DNA from: Whitmania pigra
Taxonomy: Eukaryota > Annelida > Clitellata > Hirudinida > Haemopidae
Reading direction: 5' to 3'
Length of the DNA: 64,000 nt
Assembly (NCBI GenBank): GCA_021613335.1
Contig: JAJTWR010000314.1
Location: 2,668,501-2,732,500, forward strand
The translations under genes were made by a program, and so were the position numbers. This document shows, piece by piece, positions 23,507 through 43,718 of this stretch (its first letter is position 1; each line of letters begins with the position of its first letter). Below the pieces are notes generated by a model. That model ran no database searches, was not told the origin of the DNA, and worked only from the letters and a program-made list of their open reading frames with translations.

Positions 23507-23968
23507 CATCCTTAAAATTAAGGCACCCGTCGGATATAACTACACATGAACACCTGCATTAGTGGAAATGGTGAAATTGTTTCCTGGATGCCAAAATAGC
23601 AGACATTTTTAGATTTAGATTTGTAACATCGACAGTGACCTGGGATTATCATTGGACGCGTTTGTTCTCAAATTGTTCTTCATGTATTTCATTCTTGAAA
23701 AGTGTTTGTTCACACAAATATGTTGCCCAAAGATTGAATGTTTAAAGGAACATACAACGCAAAACCTTGGCTCAGTTACGTTTCTTGACGATAACTTTTA
23801 ATAGGTAGTGCGATTAAAAATGCCTTAACTACGATTAGAGAATGTAGTCAAGCGTTTAATCGATCTGCAGCCGTAATTATTTTTAAAAGTTGTTAATGGA
23901 TATCCGATCAATGGAAAAATAAATCCTATCCAGTAACGAACAATTACATTATCATTTGTATACCCACG

Positions 23969-25204
23969 CAGGGGCGCAACCAGCGAAAAATGCTGGGGGG
24001 GGCTCAAGTTTAGAAAAGCCCGACGCAGTCGAAAAATTTTTGAAACTGTTCAAATCAATACTACTAATTTTAATTAATAAAGAATTAAAGATAGAACTGA
24101 TTATTATTATAAGTTTTTATTTATAAGTCTGCAGTCTTTTTTTGTATCTTTAATAATTTATTAATGAGCTTGACTATCTTCTGTTTCAAAGTTTCAAGCC
24201 AGTTAAAGCAACTGTAAAAAAAAAGTTTATGATATGTTTAAAATTGTAATATGATATGATTGATATCCTAAACATTTCACCTAATCTAAATTATGTATAA
24301 AATTAAGATCCTAAACAGTTTAAAACAATTTTGAAATGTTGTAGTCTAAATTACATTTTGATGTGTTTACGGTTACAAAATAATTTTTCGATCAATCTGT
24401 GAAAATCTGTTCACCATTTTATTTACTGGAAGAAGTGCAGTAGTTGTTTTGTTCACAGATATTCTCAATAAACTTTGCAAACGACAGGCAGACATAGTCG
24501 TCCCGAGATGACTTTTAATAAGGCGAAGTTTAGAAAATGCCCTTTCTGCATCTGATGACGTAAATGTCTGAGTAAGAGCAACATCGAGCATATGCAACTC
24601 GGGCTGAATGCTTGTGGCACAGAAAAGATCTTGTAGTTCGATACACGCATTGGGGTCAGACTGATCAGCACGTAAACTTGTCGATGTGAATTGGAGCTGT
24701 CTTTTGCACAGTTTCAGCGTCTTTTCCATGAAGGTTACAGAATTCCGAAAGCTCGGGAGTCATTGTGCCATTCTGCAAAGCATCAAGAGCAGCCAAGGCA
24801 GGGTTGTCAAAACGACATTATCTGATCATCAGATAACCAGCGAAAAATGCTGAGGGGGGAGCTCAAGTTTAGACAAGGGACGAAAGCCCGACGCAGTCGA
24901 AAAATTTTTGAAACTGTTTAAATCAAAACTACCAATTATAATTAATAAAGAATTAAAAATAGAACAGATTATTATTATTATGAGTTTGACTATCTTCTGT
25001 CTACAGTCTTATTTTGTATCTTTAATAATTTATTAATGAGTTTGACTATCTTCTGTCTCAAAGTTTCAAACCAGTTAAATCCCCTTACCCCCCCCCCCCC
25101 CAACCAAAAAAAAACTGATCGGATTTGGAAAAATTGCAGGGTCTCTCCTATTAGGCCTGGGGGGGGCTTGCGCCCCCCCCTGCCCCCCCCTAGTTGCGCC
25201 ACTG
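23969..25204 (-). mobile_element. hAT transposon, complete ends, 8-bp target duplication
   Basis: The left end is CAGGGGCGCAACCAG and the right end, read inward, is CAGTGGCGCAACTAG. Each is flanked by the same 8 bases TACCCACG (23961-23968 and 25205-25212), the target-duplication length of hAT elements. A paralogous stretch at about 16223 shows the locus without the insert. Inside are two long direct repeats (about 23970-24215 and 24830-25080), G- and C-runs near the right end, and a minus-strand hAT dimerisation-domain remnant. At 1236 bp it lacks most of a transposase, so it is non-autonomous. Confidence 0.93.
24373..24729 (-). pseudogene. hAT transposase C-terminal fragment
   Basis: The 118-codon frame contains LTQTFTSSDAERAFSKLRLI followed by KSHLGTTMSACRLQSLLRIS. 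This is the hAT dimerisation motif (SS-x-ERxFSxL-x-x-IK-x-x-LR-x-TM-x-x-x-RLxxL). The catalytic core and the BED zinc finger are absent. It lies between the direct repeats of the hAT element. Confidence 0.85.
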
Positions 25205-25339
25205 TACCCACGGATCAATTATGAAAATATATAAAGACGTTCAATTGAAATAAGAAAATAATAAATATGACCACCATCTCTGCTCATTTAATCTGCAACT
25301 CCAAAATCTTTTGCAAGACGTAGAAATCAATTTAGCTTG

Positions 25340-25516
25340 ATGGAACTTTACAAACTGATTTCATTGATTTGTGCATTAGCGAAAGTGTTTGGATCAATTG
25401 AGGAAGGTGAAGACAATTTGGAATTTCACAAAAGTTACGATTGCAACAGCCAAACGGGATGTGCTCGCAACATTCCCATCTCTAAGCAAATCAGAGTTAG
25501 AAGCAGAATCCACTGA
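25340..25516 (+). pseudogene. diverged PAN-lectin exon 1, truncated by a stop
   Basis: The frame reads MELYKLISLICALAKVFGSI (signal peptide), an acidic stretch, then YDCNSQTGCARNIPISKQ. It ends at TGA (25514-25516), where the copy at 16389 reads TGC for the first Cys of HCAVIC. The loss of that Cys and all that follows makes it a dead exon. It is the best preserved signal-peptide version of this diverged branch. Confidence 0.6.
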
Positions 25517-26007
25517 GCAATGATAAAGTTTCAATAGCATTTTTACCAAATTATTGAAGTTTGAATTAAAATGAAATTTAATTATATAATTAATTAAATA
25601 AATAAATAAAGATTATGCCGTATTGGCATAAGCGGCACCCCGTCAAAATATCCAGGCGACAAAATAGCTCCGTCGAAACTGTCCCGTCCGAACCGTGACC
25701 GGTCAATTCGTCCAATAGAAATACTAAATCTTAAAACATTTTACATTTATATATTTATTTATATAATAGTTTCATTATGTTTAGATAGGAAATAAATCAT
25801 CAAGCATAAAAAATGAACTGAAATAATGTTAAAAATTACATACAAAAAAACAATGATTACAAATCAAAATAAAATATTCACACAAAAGATGTTATTTTGC
25901 GATTTTAATTCATTTGATTTGAAATAAAACCCATCACTGATTGCCTTTATTACAACATTGTAGTAGCGTCGAAATATGACGGACATTGCAAATTTGTGGT
26001 TCCTCAA
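25517..26007. other. repeat-derived AT-rich DNA
   Basis: It contains AATTAATTAAATAAATAAAT near 25588, shared with the H4 pseudogene flank. A CCAGGCGACAAAATAGCTCCGTCGAAAC block near 25640 is related to the ends of the element at 61817. A GATTTTAATTCATTTGATTT/CATCACTG block near 25900-25937 resembles the transposon end at 29407-29443. Confidence 0.5.
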
Positions 26008-26012
26008 TGTTG

Positions 26013-26036
26013 TGACGTCATCTTGGGTATAAAAGG
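26013..26036 (+). promoter_or_regulatory. LTR core promoter: CRE and TATA box
   Basis: TGACGTCA at 26013-26020 is followed 7 bases later by TATAAAAGG at 26028-26036. The same pair is in the 3' LTR near 27264-27288. The spacing fits a pol II promoter for the element. Confidence 0.6.
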
Positions 26037-26231
26037 AACAGGCCTCGGGAGCGAGGGGGTTTTTTTGTTGGAGTTCTACGAGTTTTACGGAGTTGATACG
26101 GTTGTTGAACGATAGGGATTGCGAGTTGGCGATATTACGTGCGATATTTCGGTTCTCGTTTCTGTTCCTGAATATTTGACCGCCAATAAAGTTTTCTGTT
26201 CAATTTGTTATTGTTACAAACACCCAACAAC

Positions 26232-26249
26232 TGGTGCAGTCGACGAAAG
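26232..26249 (+). other. putative primer-binding site
   Basis: TGGTGCAGTCGACGAAAG begins three bases after the 5' LTR end. Its first 11 bases resemble the complement of a tRNA-Ser 3' end (acceptor GCAGTCG...), and the rest does not. The tRNA assignment is tentative. Confidence 0.45.
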
Positions 26250-26342
26250 AAAAGTTTCAAAGTCTGAAGAGTGATATTTTTCAAGGAAACCAACAGAAAA
26301 GGTTTGTCAGAATTTGTTCAGTAACAGTGAATTTCAAAGCGG

Positions 26343-27250
26343 GTGAAAATGGCGGATATCGCTAAATTTCTGGAACTATTTGCGAAACAAATGGAAACCC
26401 TGGTTTGCTCAATTGCTGAGAATTCTACGACCATCCCTAATTTCATGCCTTTCGAACCGAACAAAGAGTTGTGGTGTGACTACATGAGTCGGTTTCAAAC
26501 CTTTACAGAAGCAAACTCTATTCCGACCTCAAAAATTACTCAAGTTTTTCTCACAAACCAGTCAACTTCAATTTACAAACTCTTGCAAACTGCGGCTTCA
26601 CGTAAGACAACTCCATGCGAAGTCAATAAGTTAGACTTTTCAGAAATTCAAGCAGTGATGATGGAAAATTTCAACCCCAAAAGATTCATTGTGAGAAAAA
26701 GGTTTAGATTTTGGACCGAGATAAAAAGGCAACCTGGCGAGACCATTCAAGAACTCGCGGCGAAAATTCGAACAGCAGCTTCTACGAGGCGGTTCTCAAG
26801 TCGCTTTTCAAAATTCCAGAAGATGAATTAACTTTCAATCGGGCAGTTGAAATCGCTACGGAAGTGGAAGAATCTTCTAAGGTCGCCAAAGCCACAGTAT
26901 ACGGCACACCGGACGAACCGGTAATGAAAGTGTTAAAACCTGCCGGCAACAAACTAGAAAAAGTAAATTTCAAACCAAGACGCCAAGACCTACTTGGAAG
27001 AGCAATTGAGGCCTAGACACGGAGTAGATGAAGACGATGACCCAGGCATGGTGCCGGGTCCCACTCCAACTTCAAGAAATGTTCCACTTACAACAACCAT
27101 ACGAACAACTGTACAACCGCCGAAAAGACCCAGAGGTCGACCAAGAGGACGAAGAAACTTCCAGCGACCAAACCTACCGGATCAAGAACTTACCCTGCCT
27201 AGACGCTCAGAAAGATTACGCCTCAAAACTCTGGGAGACTCTTCGGCTGG
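26343..27250 (+). pseudogene. Gypsy-type gag, frameshifted
   Basis: The first frame begins MADIAKFLELFAKQMETL and passes through a capsid-like region (LWCDYMSRFQTF, IYKLLQTAA, FRFWTEIKRQPGETIQELAA), as in Gag proteins of Gypsy/Mag-like elements. Near 26780 the reading shifts to the next frame, which continues FYEAVLKSLFKIPEDELTFN, RAVEIATEVEE. A third frame from about 26994 is Pro/Arg-rich (RPRGRPRGRRNFQ), like a basic nucleic-acid-binding tail. No zinc knuckle, protease or RT is found. The protein cannot be made intact. Confidence 0.8.
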
Positions 27251-27717
27251 CGCGGAGGTGTTGTGACGTCATCTTGGGTATAAAAGGAACAGGCCTCGGG
27301 AGCGAGGGGTTTTTTTTGTTGGAGTTCTACGAGTTTAACGGAGTTGATACGGTTGTTGAACGATAGGGATTGCGAGTTGGCGATATTACGTGCGACTACG
27401 TACTTGGTAGCCATTAGCGATATTTCGGTTCTCGTTTCTGTTCCTGAATATTTGACCGCCAATAAAGTTTTCTGTTCAACTTGTTATTGTTACAAAGACC
27501 CAACACTCAATATAAGATTTTATTGTATACGTATTAAATTTTACTTAGTACTAATTCTTGACATAACTTTGAAGAAACATTACAATAATAAATAATGTAA
27601 TCATTCTAAAGAAAAAATATTAAACGTATTGTACTAATAATTATATTGTCATGTTAGACAAATAGCACATTCTTATTAAAATAAATTTTTTTTAAATGCC
27701 TTGCTCCTATTGGTCTT

Positions 27718-27924
27718 CAGGCCCGTATTTAGGGTTGGGTCACGGGTTCATACCCTTTCGAAATATTAAAAAATATTTTGATTGTAAATTTTATTAATTT
27801 GTATAAGATCATAAATGTCATATAAGATCATTCTAAATCCTCCTTATTTATTTTTTATTATTATTATTTTTTATTATTTTCAAAATAAAATGAACCCCCA
27901 AATCATTTTCTGGCTACGGGTCTG
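27718..27924. mobile_element. small hAT-like MITE
   Basis: The left end is CAGGCCCGTATTTAGGG and the right end, read inward, is CAGACCCGTAGCCAG. The ten-base CAG(G/A)CCCGTA ends suit a hAT-type MITE of 207 bp. The flanking 8 bases do not match, so the target duplication has decayed or the ends are misplaced. Confidence 0.5.
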
Positions 27925-28129
27925 ATTTAATTGTTCCTACGACGAATTGCCAGCGACGAATTGTCCTAGCACCCTCAGAGCAGCCCCATCAAAACAGGCA
28001 AACAATGATTGGAAGTCGAAATCAGGCTCATGCACACGATTTCATCTTAAAATAAGTTTAATTGTAGAGGTTTTCAAAAACCAAATCACTTGACCAAAAA
28101 GCGCATGAACGTTTTCAACACTGTCAATT

Positions 28130-29088
28130 TTAAAAGTTTTTAACTTCTAAAAGCAACAGTTTCTGAAATATCAAATCATATAATCTGTTCCTTCTTGATG
28201 TTTCAATCAATCCTGCCGAACTAAATAAGCTGATGATGGCAGCGTTGTATAACACACAAATATTTTTGTTTAGGTTTGATTCAAGGCTGGAGAGATTACA
28301 TTCCGCATCAGACAAATAATTCATCTTATTAGTGCGGACAGTGTTTGCCTTCTTAACAATGACTTTTTTCAAGTCAGGCTGATCCTCATAATATCCGTAG
28401 TCTTCATTGTCAAGGACTCTTTCTAAATGTTGATCCTGATCAGCTGGTGCAGAAGTCATTCTATATAAAAACAAAATATTTAAATTCATAATGACAACAC
28501 TTCTAATATTATTTCCATAAAAATAAAGCAAACTTAAAATCTTTAAGGCCATGTATTTTTAAAAAAATGAACTCACTAACCCAATCATTGTTTCGAAGAG
28601 GCACGTGTTAACATCTTGAAACTTTGAATTCCAAGGCGTGGGACACGGGATCTTTAGATTTCCCCCATCGCATATTGCCGCCACTGCATATGAGGCCTTG
28701 CTGCTCCTTCTGACTGAATTCCAGAAAGACTGGCACCTTCCAAAGCTGGCTTGGCTCATTCCATCATAAGCAGTACCAAGTTCTGCTTTCTCAATATCTT
28801 TCGTGGCTAGTGTGACACACGTCTTTCGTGTCATAGCAACTGAATAAGCACAGTGCCATCCTTTTCATTGTCCAATCCTCTATTCAGAATTTAATCGATA
28901 TCATAATAACTTATCTCGCCCTCCTCAACCTCATCTTCATTATCTTCCACATCTATGTGATATTCCACAAAAGCCTTCCTGAAGTTACTGGTATTATCTG
29001 TTACTGTGCTTATAACTTTTGTGGTGTCCAGATCAAAGTGTCTCGATCCTGATATCGACTTATTAACACAGTTAATACATTTAGCCAC
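28130..29088 (-). pseudogene. second hAT transposase relic
   Basis: Three minus-strand frames follow in order. The first is TVTDNTSNFRKAFVEYHID with an acidic EDNEDEVEEGE stretch (29088-28891). The second has LATKDIEKAELGTAYDG, FGRCQSFWNSVRRSSKA and CPTPWNSKFQDV (28834-28559). The third ends LFSSAGLIETSRRNRLYDLI then FQKLLLLEVKN (28552-28130). These match the catalytic-core entry, middle and C-terminal dimerisation motifs of BED-type hAT transposases. The catalytic segment between them is damaged, so it is inactive. It belongs to another family than the element at 23969. Confidence 0.82.
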
Positions 29089-29406
29089 AATTTTGTCACT
29101 TTCGTGTAATTATAAAAATTTGGCAGTCAAGCAGCGGCATCACAAGCGGTTTAATCATTATCAGCAATTTTAACAACTAACAACCTTCAATACAAGTAAA
29201 TGAAAGGACGTTGCATAGATTGTCGTAAAATAAGATATTTATACATTTTAAAAAACTAAATTTTATGTGATTTCGTGATTTTTACATAAGAAAAAAATCT
29301 TCAATCATCTAAAATATGATTCAAAATTTTTTAAAATCAAAATCACACAAATTACGTTGATTGTAAATAAAATAATAAAAATCACATAAATGATTTTATT
29401 TCGTGA

Positions 29407-29443
29407 TTTTAAATCATTTGATTTGAAATACTACCCCTCACTG
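29407..29443. repeat. probable terminus of the second hAT element
   Basis: Read inward this is CAGTGAGGGGTAGTATTTCA followed by AATCAAATGATTTAAAATC, a hAT-like end with palindromic AT motifs. A diverged copy of this end is at about 25900-25937. The partner end was not found on the left of 28130. Confidence 0.5.
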
Positions 29444-29551
29444 CTTCACGGATGTTGCTTTAATTTACTACGTCTGATTTATGTTCCAGTGGACGGAAAA
29501 CCGATGTGAGTCATCAATATTACTCAGTGACATTTGTTATGACATGACGAT

Positions 29552-30042
29552 GATAATAATAATAATAATATAATATAATATAATATAATATAATATAATA
29601 TAATAGAATATAATATAATATAATATAATATAATATAATAGAATATAATATAATATAATAATATAATATAATATAATATAATATAATATAATATAATATA
29701 ATATAATATAATATAATATAATATAATATAATATAATATAATATAATATAATATAATATAATATAATATAATATAATATAATAAATATAATATAATATAA
29801 TATAATATAATATAATATAATAAATATAATATAATATAATATAATATAATAATATAATATAATATAATATAATATAATATAATATAATATAATATAAATA
29901 ATATAATATAATATAATATAATATAATTAATATAATATAATTAATATAATATAATTAATATAATATAAATAATATAATATAATATAATATAATATAATAT
30001 AATATAATATAATATAATATATATAATATAATATAATTAATA
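29552..30042. repeat. (TATAA)n satellite
   Basis: About 490 bases of the pentamer ATAAT/TATAA carry occasional one-base changes (AGAATATAAT) and phase slips (AATAAATATAA, TAATTAATATAA). It is the only pentamer array in the window. The 30043-30307 stretch is AT-rich with no gene. Confidence 0.95.
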
Positions 30043-30307
30043 AACAATTATAATAACATATATTAATAAAATATAATATTCATAATAACTTAACAGTAAT
30101 TTTGGGCCTCTTGGAAAAAGCAATCATTTCTTTGCATGGATCTTATTTGCTTTCAATGCTGTTGGTTTAGTGATGTACATCAAGTCTTTAATAAAAAAAC
30201 AATTTTTACGACATCCCTGCAAATGTTCATTTATTTCAATCAGTTGCCCCACTATGTGAGAAGAAATTGTTTTCATATTTTCATTGAAAATGTTTTAATT
30301 TAAGAAT

Positions 30308-30607
30308 TTGAATTTAGAATGTCTGTTGCAGATCCGTTTGGTTGCATCAGCACCATCGCTTCATCGTTCTGAACAACACTTGCTGATCAAACAACTCAAA
30401 CAAACTAGACTGAAACTGAAACTTAACGTGCAACTTTTGCGCTCAATTTTAAGCAAAGAAAGATTTTTACAAAAAAAAAAAAGATTTTCCCGATTTGGTG
30501 ATGTTTATTGTTCGCTGAGGATGAAAAAGTGTTTAGTATCTGTTTTTAATAAGTATAAACTAAGGGCTGAACAAATAAACGAAAACATTTCTGGCTTTCA
30601 AATTTAA
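30308..30607 (+). CDS. unassigned ORF, Leu/Lys-rich
   Basis: The 99-codon frame is rich in Leu, Lys and Arg (LIKQLKQTRLKLKLNVQLLR) with helical character. TTGCAG precedes ATCCGTTTGG inside it, so a spliced exon is possible. No family is recognised and nothing around it supports expression. It may be chance. Confidence 0.18.
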   Translation: MNLECLLQIRLVASAPSLHRSEQHLLIKQLKQTRLKLKLNVQLLRSILSKERFLQKKKRFSRFGDVYCSLRMKKCLVSVFNKYKLRAEQINENISGFQI

Positions 30608-30797
30608 ATTTCATCATCATCATCATAATCGCCATACAACCAACTCGTAATTTTGTAAAGGTAATTATTCATATTTAAAAATCCGGAAAAATACTTCAAG
30701 AAAATATTTTCTAAATATCAATATAGTAATTATCCCTGAATTATCATGCGCGTGGATCCTCTTTGCCTACGACGTCATCGTGACGTCACAAACGTGG

Positions 30798-39454
<8,657 letters not shown>

Positions 39455-40440
39455 CCAAGTAAATCCATCTCGATATTTGTGAAGATAAGCCTCAAAACGG
39501 TTCAAATAACAGTTTACTATTCGTTCAAATTCGATTTAATCTAAAGGTGTACAACAATCAGAGCAGCAGATATGAGGGCTCTGTAAATATTATTATCAAT
39601 CGACTCAAGGTGAATTTTCAGATATACCTTGAGTGGTACTTTACCTGTTCAGTTTCTTAAATGTTAGTTACATTTTGGGGAGATTTCTTAAGAAATGTGT
39701 GTAGTATTAATATTCAACAGCAGCATTTTGTAATTCTTTCTTTTAATAAAATTGGCAAATTTCAAAATATAAAGATTGCAATGAAAATGGTTCATCGTTG
39801 CTAACAAAGACGCTTATTATTTTTACATAATCGTGTTCTTTTTAATTTTCTTGTTTTTGTCCTCAATCGAAAATCGAAAAGTTGGTTCCTCAACTCTTGC
39901 TGTGCACGTGAAAACAACGAATTGATGGCCAAGAAACTGTAAAAAAAAATTATAAATAAATATTTTAATGAATTGCCGGTGTTTCGTAAGTTTATGACAC
40001 TCATAAATATTCATCTTTATGTCATATTGTTGAATACCTAATAAATTACGCTAACTAATATTTTTTTATTAAATTTAAAGAATTTTTGATGGAAAATCAA
40101 CAAAAATATTAAACCTACTTTTAAACTGATCTGCCATCTCTCGAACGAATTCTAAATATCTCGGCCACCTGGGGAATGTTGATGCAATTTTAGCTATTTT
40201 ATTAAAGAATTATTTTGTTAATTGCCATTGGAACGCTCGCACGCATCATAAAACCAATTGAAATTTGTTTAGGTGAAATTAATACAAATAATAACAACTT
40301 TAATTCAAATATTTGATAATTAAAAATAATCCATCATAAATGGCAATAATTATAATAATTCGTTTCACTAAAACAAAAATATAGATAATAAGATACAATA
40401 AGGTCAAATGAAATGTATGTAATACATGTCTGCCTCAGAA
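39455..40440. other. 5' flank of the ATP11 gene
   Basis: AT-rich DNA that should contain the promoter and 5' UTR. No TATA box or initiator can be assigned. Minus-strand frames at 39801-40014 are short and lack recognisable motifs. Confidence 0.4.
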
Positions 40441-40448
40441 ATTGCCAC

Positions 40449-40826
<378 letters not shown>

Positions 40827-43500
40827 CATGAATGTCAACATCTAAACAAAGCAGCGTCAAGTCAATTTAAGACCAGTCAACCTTTTAATGACAACATAGA
40901 TTAAGACGTTGTTGTACTCATTCATCGTCATCATCATCAACATCATCACCATCATCATTGTCGTCATCATTATCACCGCTGTCGCCGTTAGCGATATTGG
41001 GTTTATCATTAAATTATTTAGTATAATACGAATGTAATTGTTGTTATGCCTGATTTTGTATTTATTCTTGTTGTTGGTGGAAGCAAAGATTTTCCTTTAT
41101 GTGACAAAATTAATAACAACAACAATAATCATAACGTTGTCGGTGATTATTATTATTGCAATCTCAATGCAACGTAATTACAACGCCCATCCTCACAAAT
41201 CACGTGCACACATCCTCGCGTGCACACATTCTTACACGCAGCACAACCCTCAACAAGAATAGGCATTCGTATTTAAGTATCTTTTTTATTGAGCAGCGAA
41301 TCGTTTTATTATCGGAGTTGATGATTATGATGATGATTCTGTTGGTGATGGTAATGATGTTTCTTATTTGTCGTTGCATGCACGCTGTTCATGAGAAAGT
41401 TATCAATGCTGATGAATGGGTGGTACATGGATGTCAATTTTGGGGTGTGAAGGTGATTTGAGTAATGAATCAATGGGTAAACATGACCCCGGTTGACCTG
41501 GTGTGACCTGTGGTGACCTCTGCTAACCTTTTCTGAAACGAAGTCATCAACTCTTAAAATATATTTTTCGTAAATAAATACACCGTTGCCACATTAAAAT
41601 AGTTGTTCATACAGGTGACACTAAGTCAATGAGACTAATTACCTGGAATGAAGTAAGATACCTGTGACAAGTCAAGCGGAACATTTTTCGCAACAATGAG
41701 GCCAACATTTGTAAGATGCTTATTCGTACGGTATTTGTGTGGAATATAATATAAATGTGGTTAAGGTAATCGTCATAAACTAGTTGTTGAGGATGACGAA
41801 AGTTATGACGATGACTATGAAAATGATGATGACTATGATGATGATGATGATGACGATCCTTCGATGTGCCTAGTGTGACGTACTTCCGCTCCGTTGATTA
41901 GTACTGGTCATTTAGTTCTGTTGACACCATTATACCCGGTCGGGTCATTATAACGTTGTTATTGTTGTCGAAAACAACTTTCAAGTTGTTAACTTAAATC
42001 GAGTAGTAATTGCTTTACGTCGGCGACAGAGGCGACAGTGTAGCGGTTGTAGCGGGTGTAGTCATCCCCTCGTTCAGACCGTCCGCCAGAGAAACCAGCA
42101 GGGATCCACATCTGCTTCCCTCTCTTTCTCTCACCATCTCTCATCAACATTCGCAGGTGTATCATGATACTAAAGCTCCTGTCAGTGATTATGATGACTT
42201 GTACGTAAAACGATGACAACGATCGAAGATGACGACGCTGATGATGTTGGAGAGGCGATGATGATGATGATGATGACGAAGACGATGGGGGAAGAGGAGG
42301 AGGAAAGGGAAGATGATACTTCCAGCTGCGACAACACAACTTATTGACGGGCACCCAACTCAGACTTCCCGGGACATTCGCAGCCGGTTTTACTTTGATT
42401 TAACGGTAATATTGTCCAACTTTTTGTGTCGCTGCGACTCCAAGCAACCGTCGCCACCCTGAGGTGGTGGTTGCGGTGGTTGTGGTGGTTGCGGTGGTTG
42501 CGGTGGTTGCGGTGGTTGCGGTGGTTGCGGTGGATGCGAAACGTGGTTGGCGTTTGACGTCGTCTAATCTCGTTAAGATTTCGAGTGCTGCTGTTGAGTT
42601 CGACGGAAGCATTAACGAGGCGATTACGATGATGATGATTATGATGATTATGATTATGATAATCGTTGGTTTTGATTTTTGATGACGACGATGATGATGG
42701 TAAAGATCATAGTAAATACAAAACGTCATGCTTACCGAAATAATGATGACATTATTATAAATCCTCATCATCATCATGCTTACTCTCACCCTACTTATAC
42801 CATCGTCGTCGTCGTCCTCATCATACGAACATGGTAGATAAGATCTACCTGGTGATGTCGTCATTTAACAATCAGGAGCAACCCGCGAGAGACTGCTGTG
42901 TTATTGCCGCCAACAAATATTTTATTGCTTGTTGTTTGAGTCCTGCTCAACGATGTTCTTGTGACGATAGTGATGATGATGATGATGATGATGATCTTGT
43001 GATGATAATAATCATTATGATGATGATGATGATGATGATCTTATAATGATAATATCGATTATGATGATGATGATCTTGTGATGATTATAATGATTACGAC
43101 TGCCATGAAATTAGTCAGCAGCATTTAACTCTAGAGTAATGATTAATCAGCGCCTTTAATGATAATAATAATTAATAATATTTAATAGTAAGTAATAAAA
43201 ATAATAATAATAATAATAATTTTCAAAACACGAGCAGTTCGACCAATCATAATCTTCCTGCATTGTAACGCAACACCGTCTTTATCTGATGCAATGTCAG
43301 CTTCATCATTTCGCGTCACTACGCTTCAACTTGTTATCAAAAATCCTCGAAGTCTAATTAAAATCACTCTCCCCACTCCGCCCCCTGTCCTCATATTTCA
43401 CCCTCCCTGGTCTGACCATCCTTTCGTGGGTCGGCATTTCGTCATTTGCTCATTCAAGGCCATTTTCTCCTAGAACGTGTAATATCTTGTCAGTTGCAGT
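40827..43500. other. intergenic DNA rich in short simple repeats
   Basis: ATC/GAT runs occur near 40925-40975, 41825-41860, 42250-42285, 42630-42700, 42970-43080. A TAA run is near 43200. No frame has conserved motifs. G+C-richer patches (42010-42130, 43360-43440) hold no recognised gene. Confidence 0.5.
42462..42534. repeat. 9-bp minisatellite GTGGTTGCG
   Basis: Eight near-perfect copies of GTGGTTGCG, with one GTGGTTGTG, lie in tandem. The plus strand reads Val-Val-Ala and the minus strand Thr-Ala-Thr. Nothing around supports a gene, so it is treated as a minisatellite. Confidence 0.9.
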
Positions 43501-43501
43501 A

Positions 43502-43718
<217 letters not shown>

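Larger units (their letters stand above)
21906..23760. repeat. downstream part of segmental duplication, copy B
   Basis: It mirrors 10918-12050. An extra block at about 23073-23634 interrupts the parallel order and carries the 180-bp dispersed repeat (23315-23506). A T-rich low-complexity tract (TTTTTTATGAGTTTTTTATGG) lies at 22570-22675. Confidence 0.7.
26008..27505 (+). mobile_element. gag-only LTR retrotransposon with 5-bp target duplication
   Basis: The LTRs are 26008-26229 (222 bp) and 27259-27505 (247 bp). Both start TGTTGTGACGTC and end ACCCAACA. The 5-bp CTCAA is repeated at 26003-26007 and 27506-27510. The 25-bp length difference is one insertion around GACTACGTACTTGGTAGCC in the 3' LTR, and otherwise the LTRs are nearly identical. 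Each LTR has a CRE (TGACGTCA), a TATA box (TATAAAAGG) and AATAAA. The internal 1.03 kb holds only gag-like coding and no pol, so it depends on another element for movement. A solo LTR of the family is at 1111-1324. Confidence 0.95.

Noticed and set aside
42400..42864. 154-codon minus-strand frame with Thr-Ala repeats
   Set aside because: It is produced by the 9-bp minisatellite and GAT runs, without any domain.
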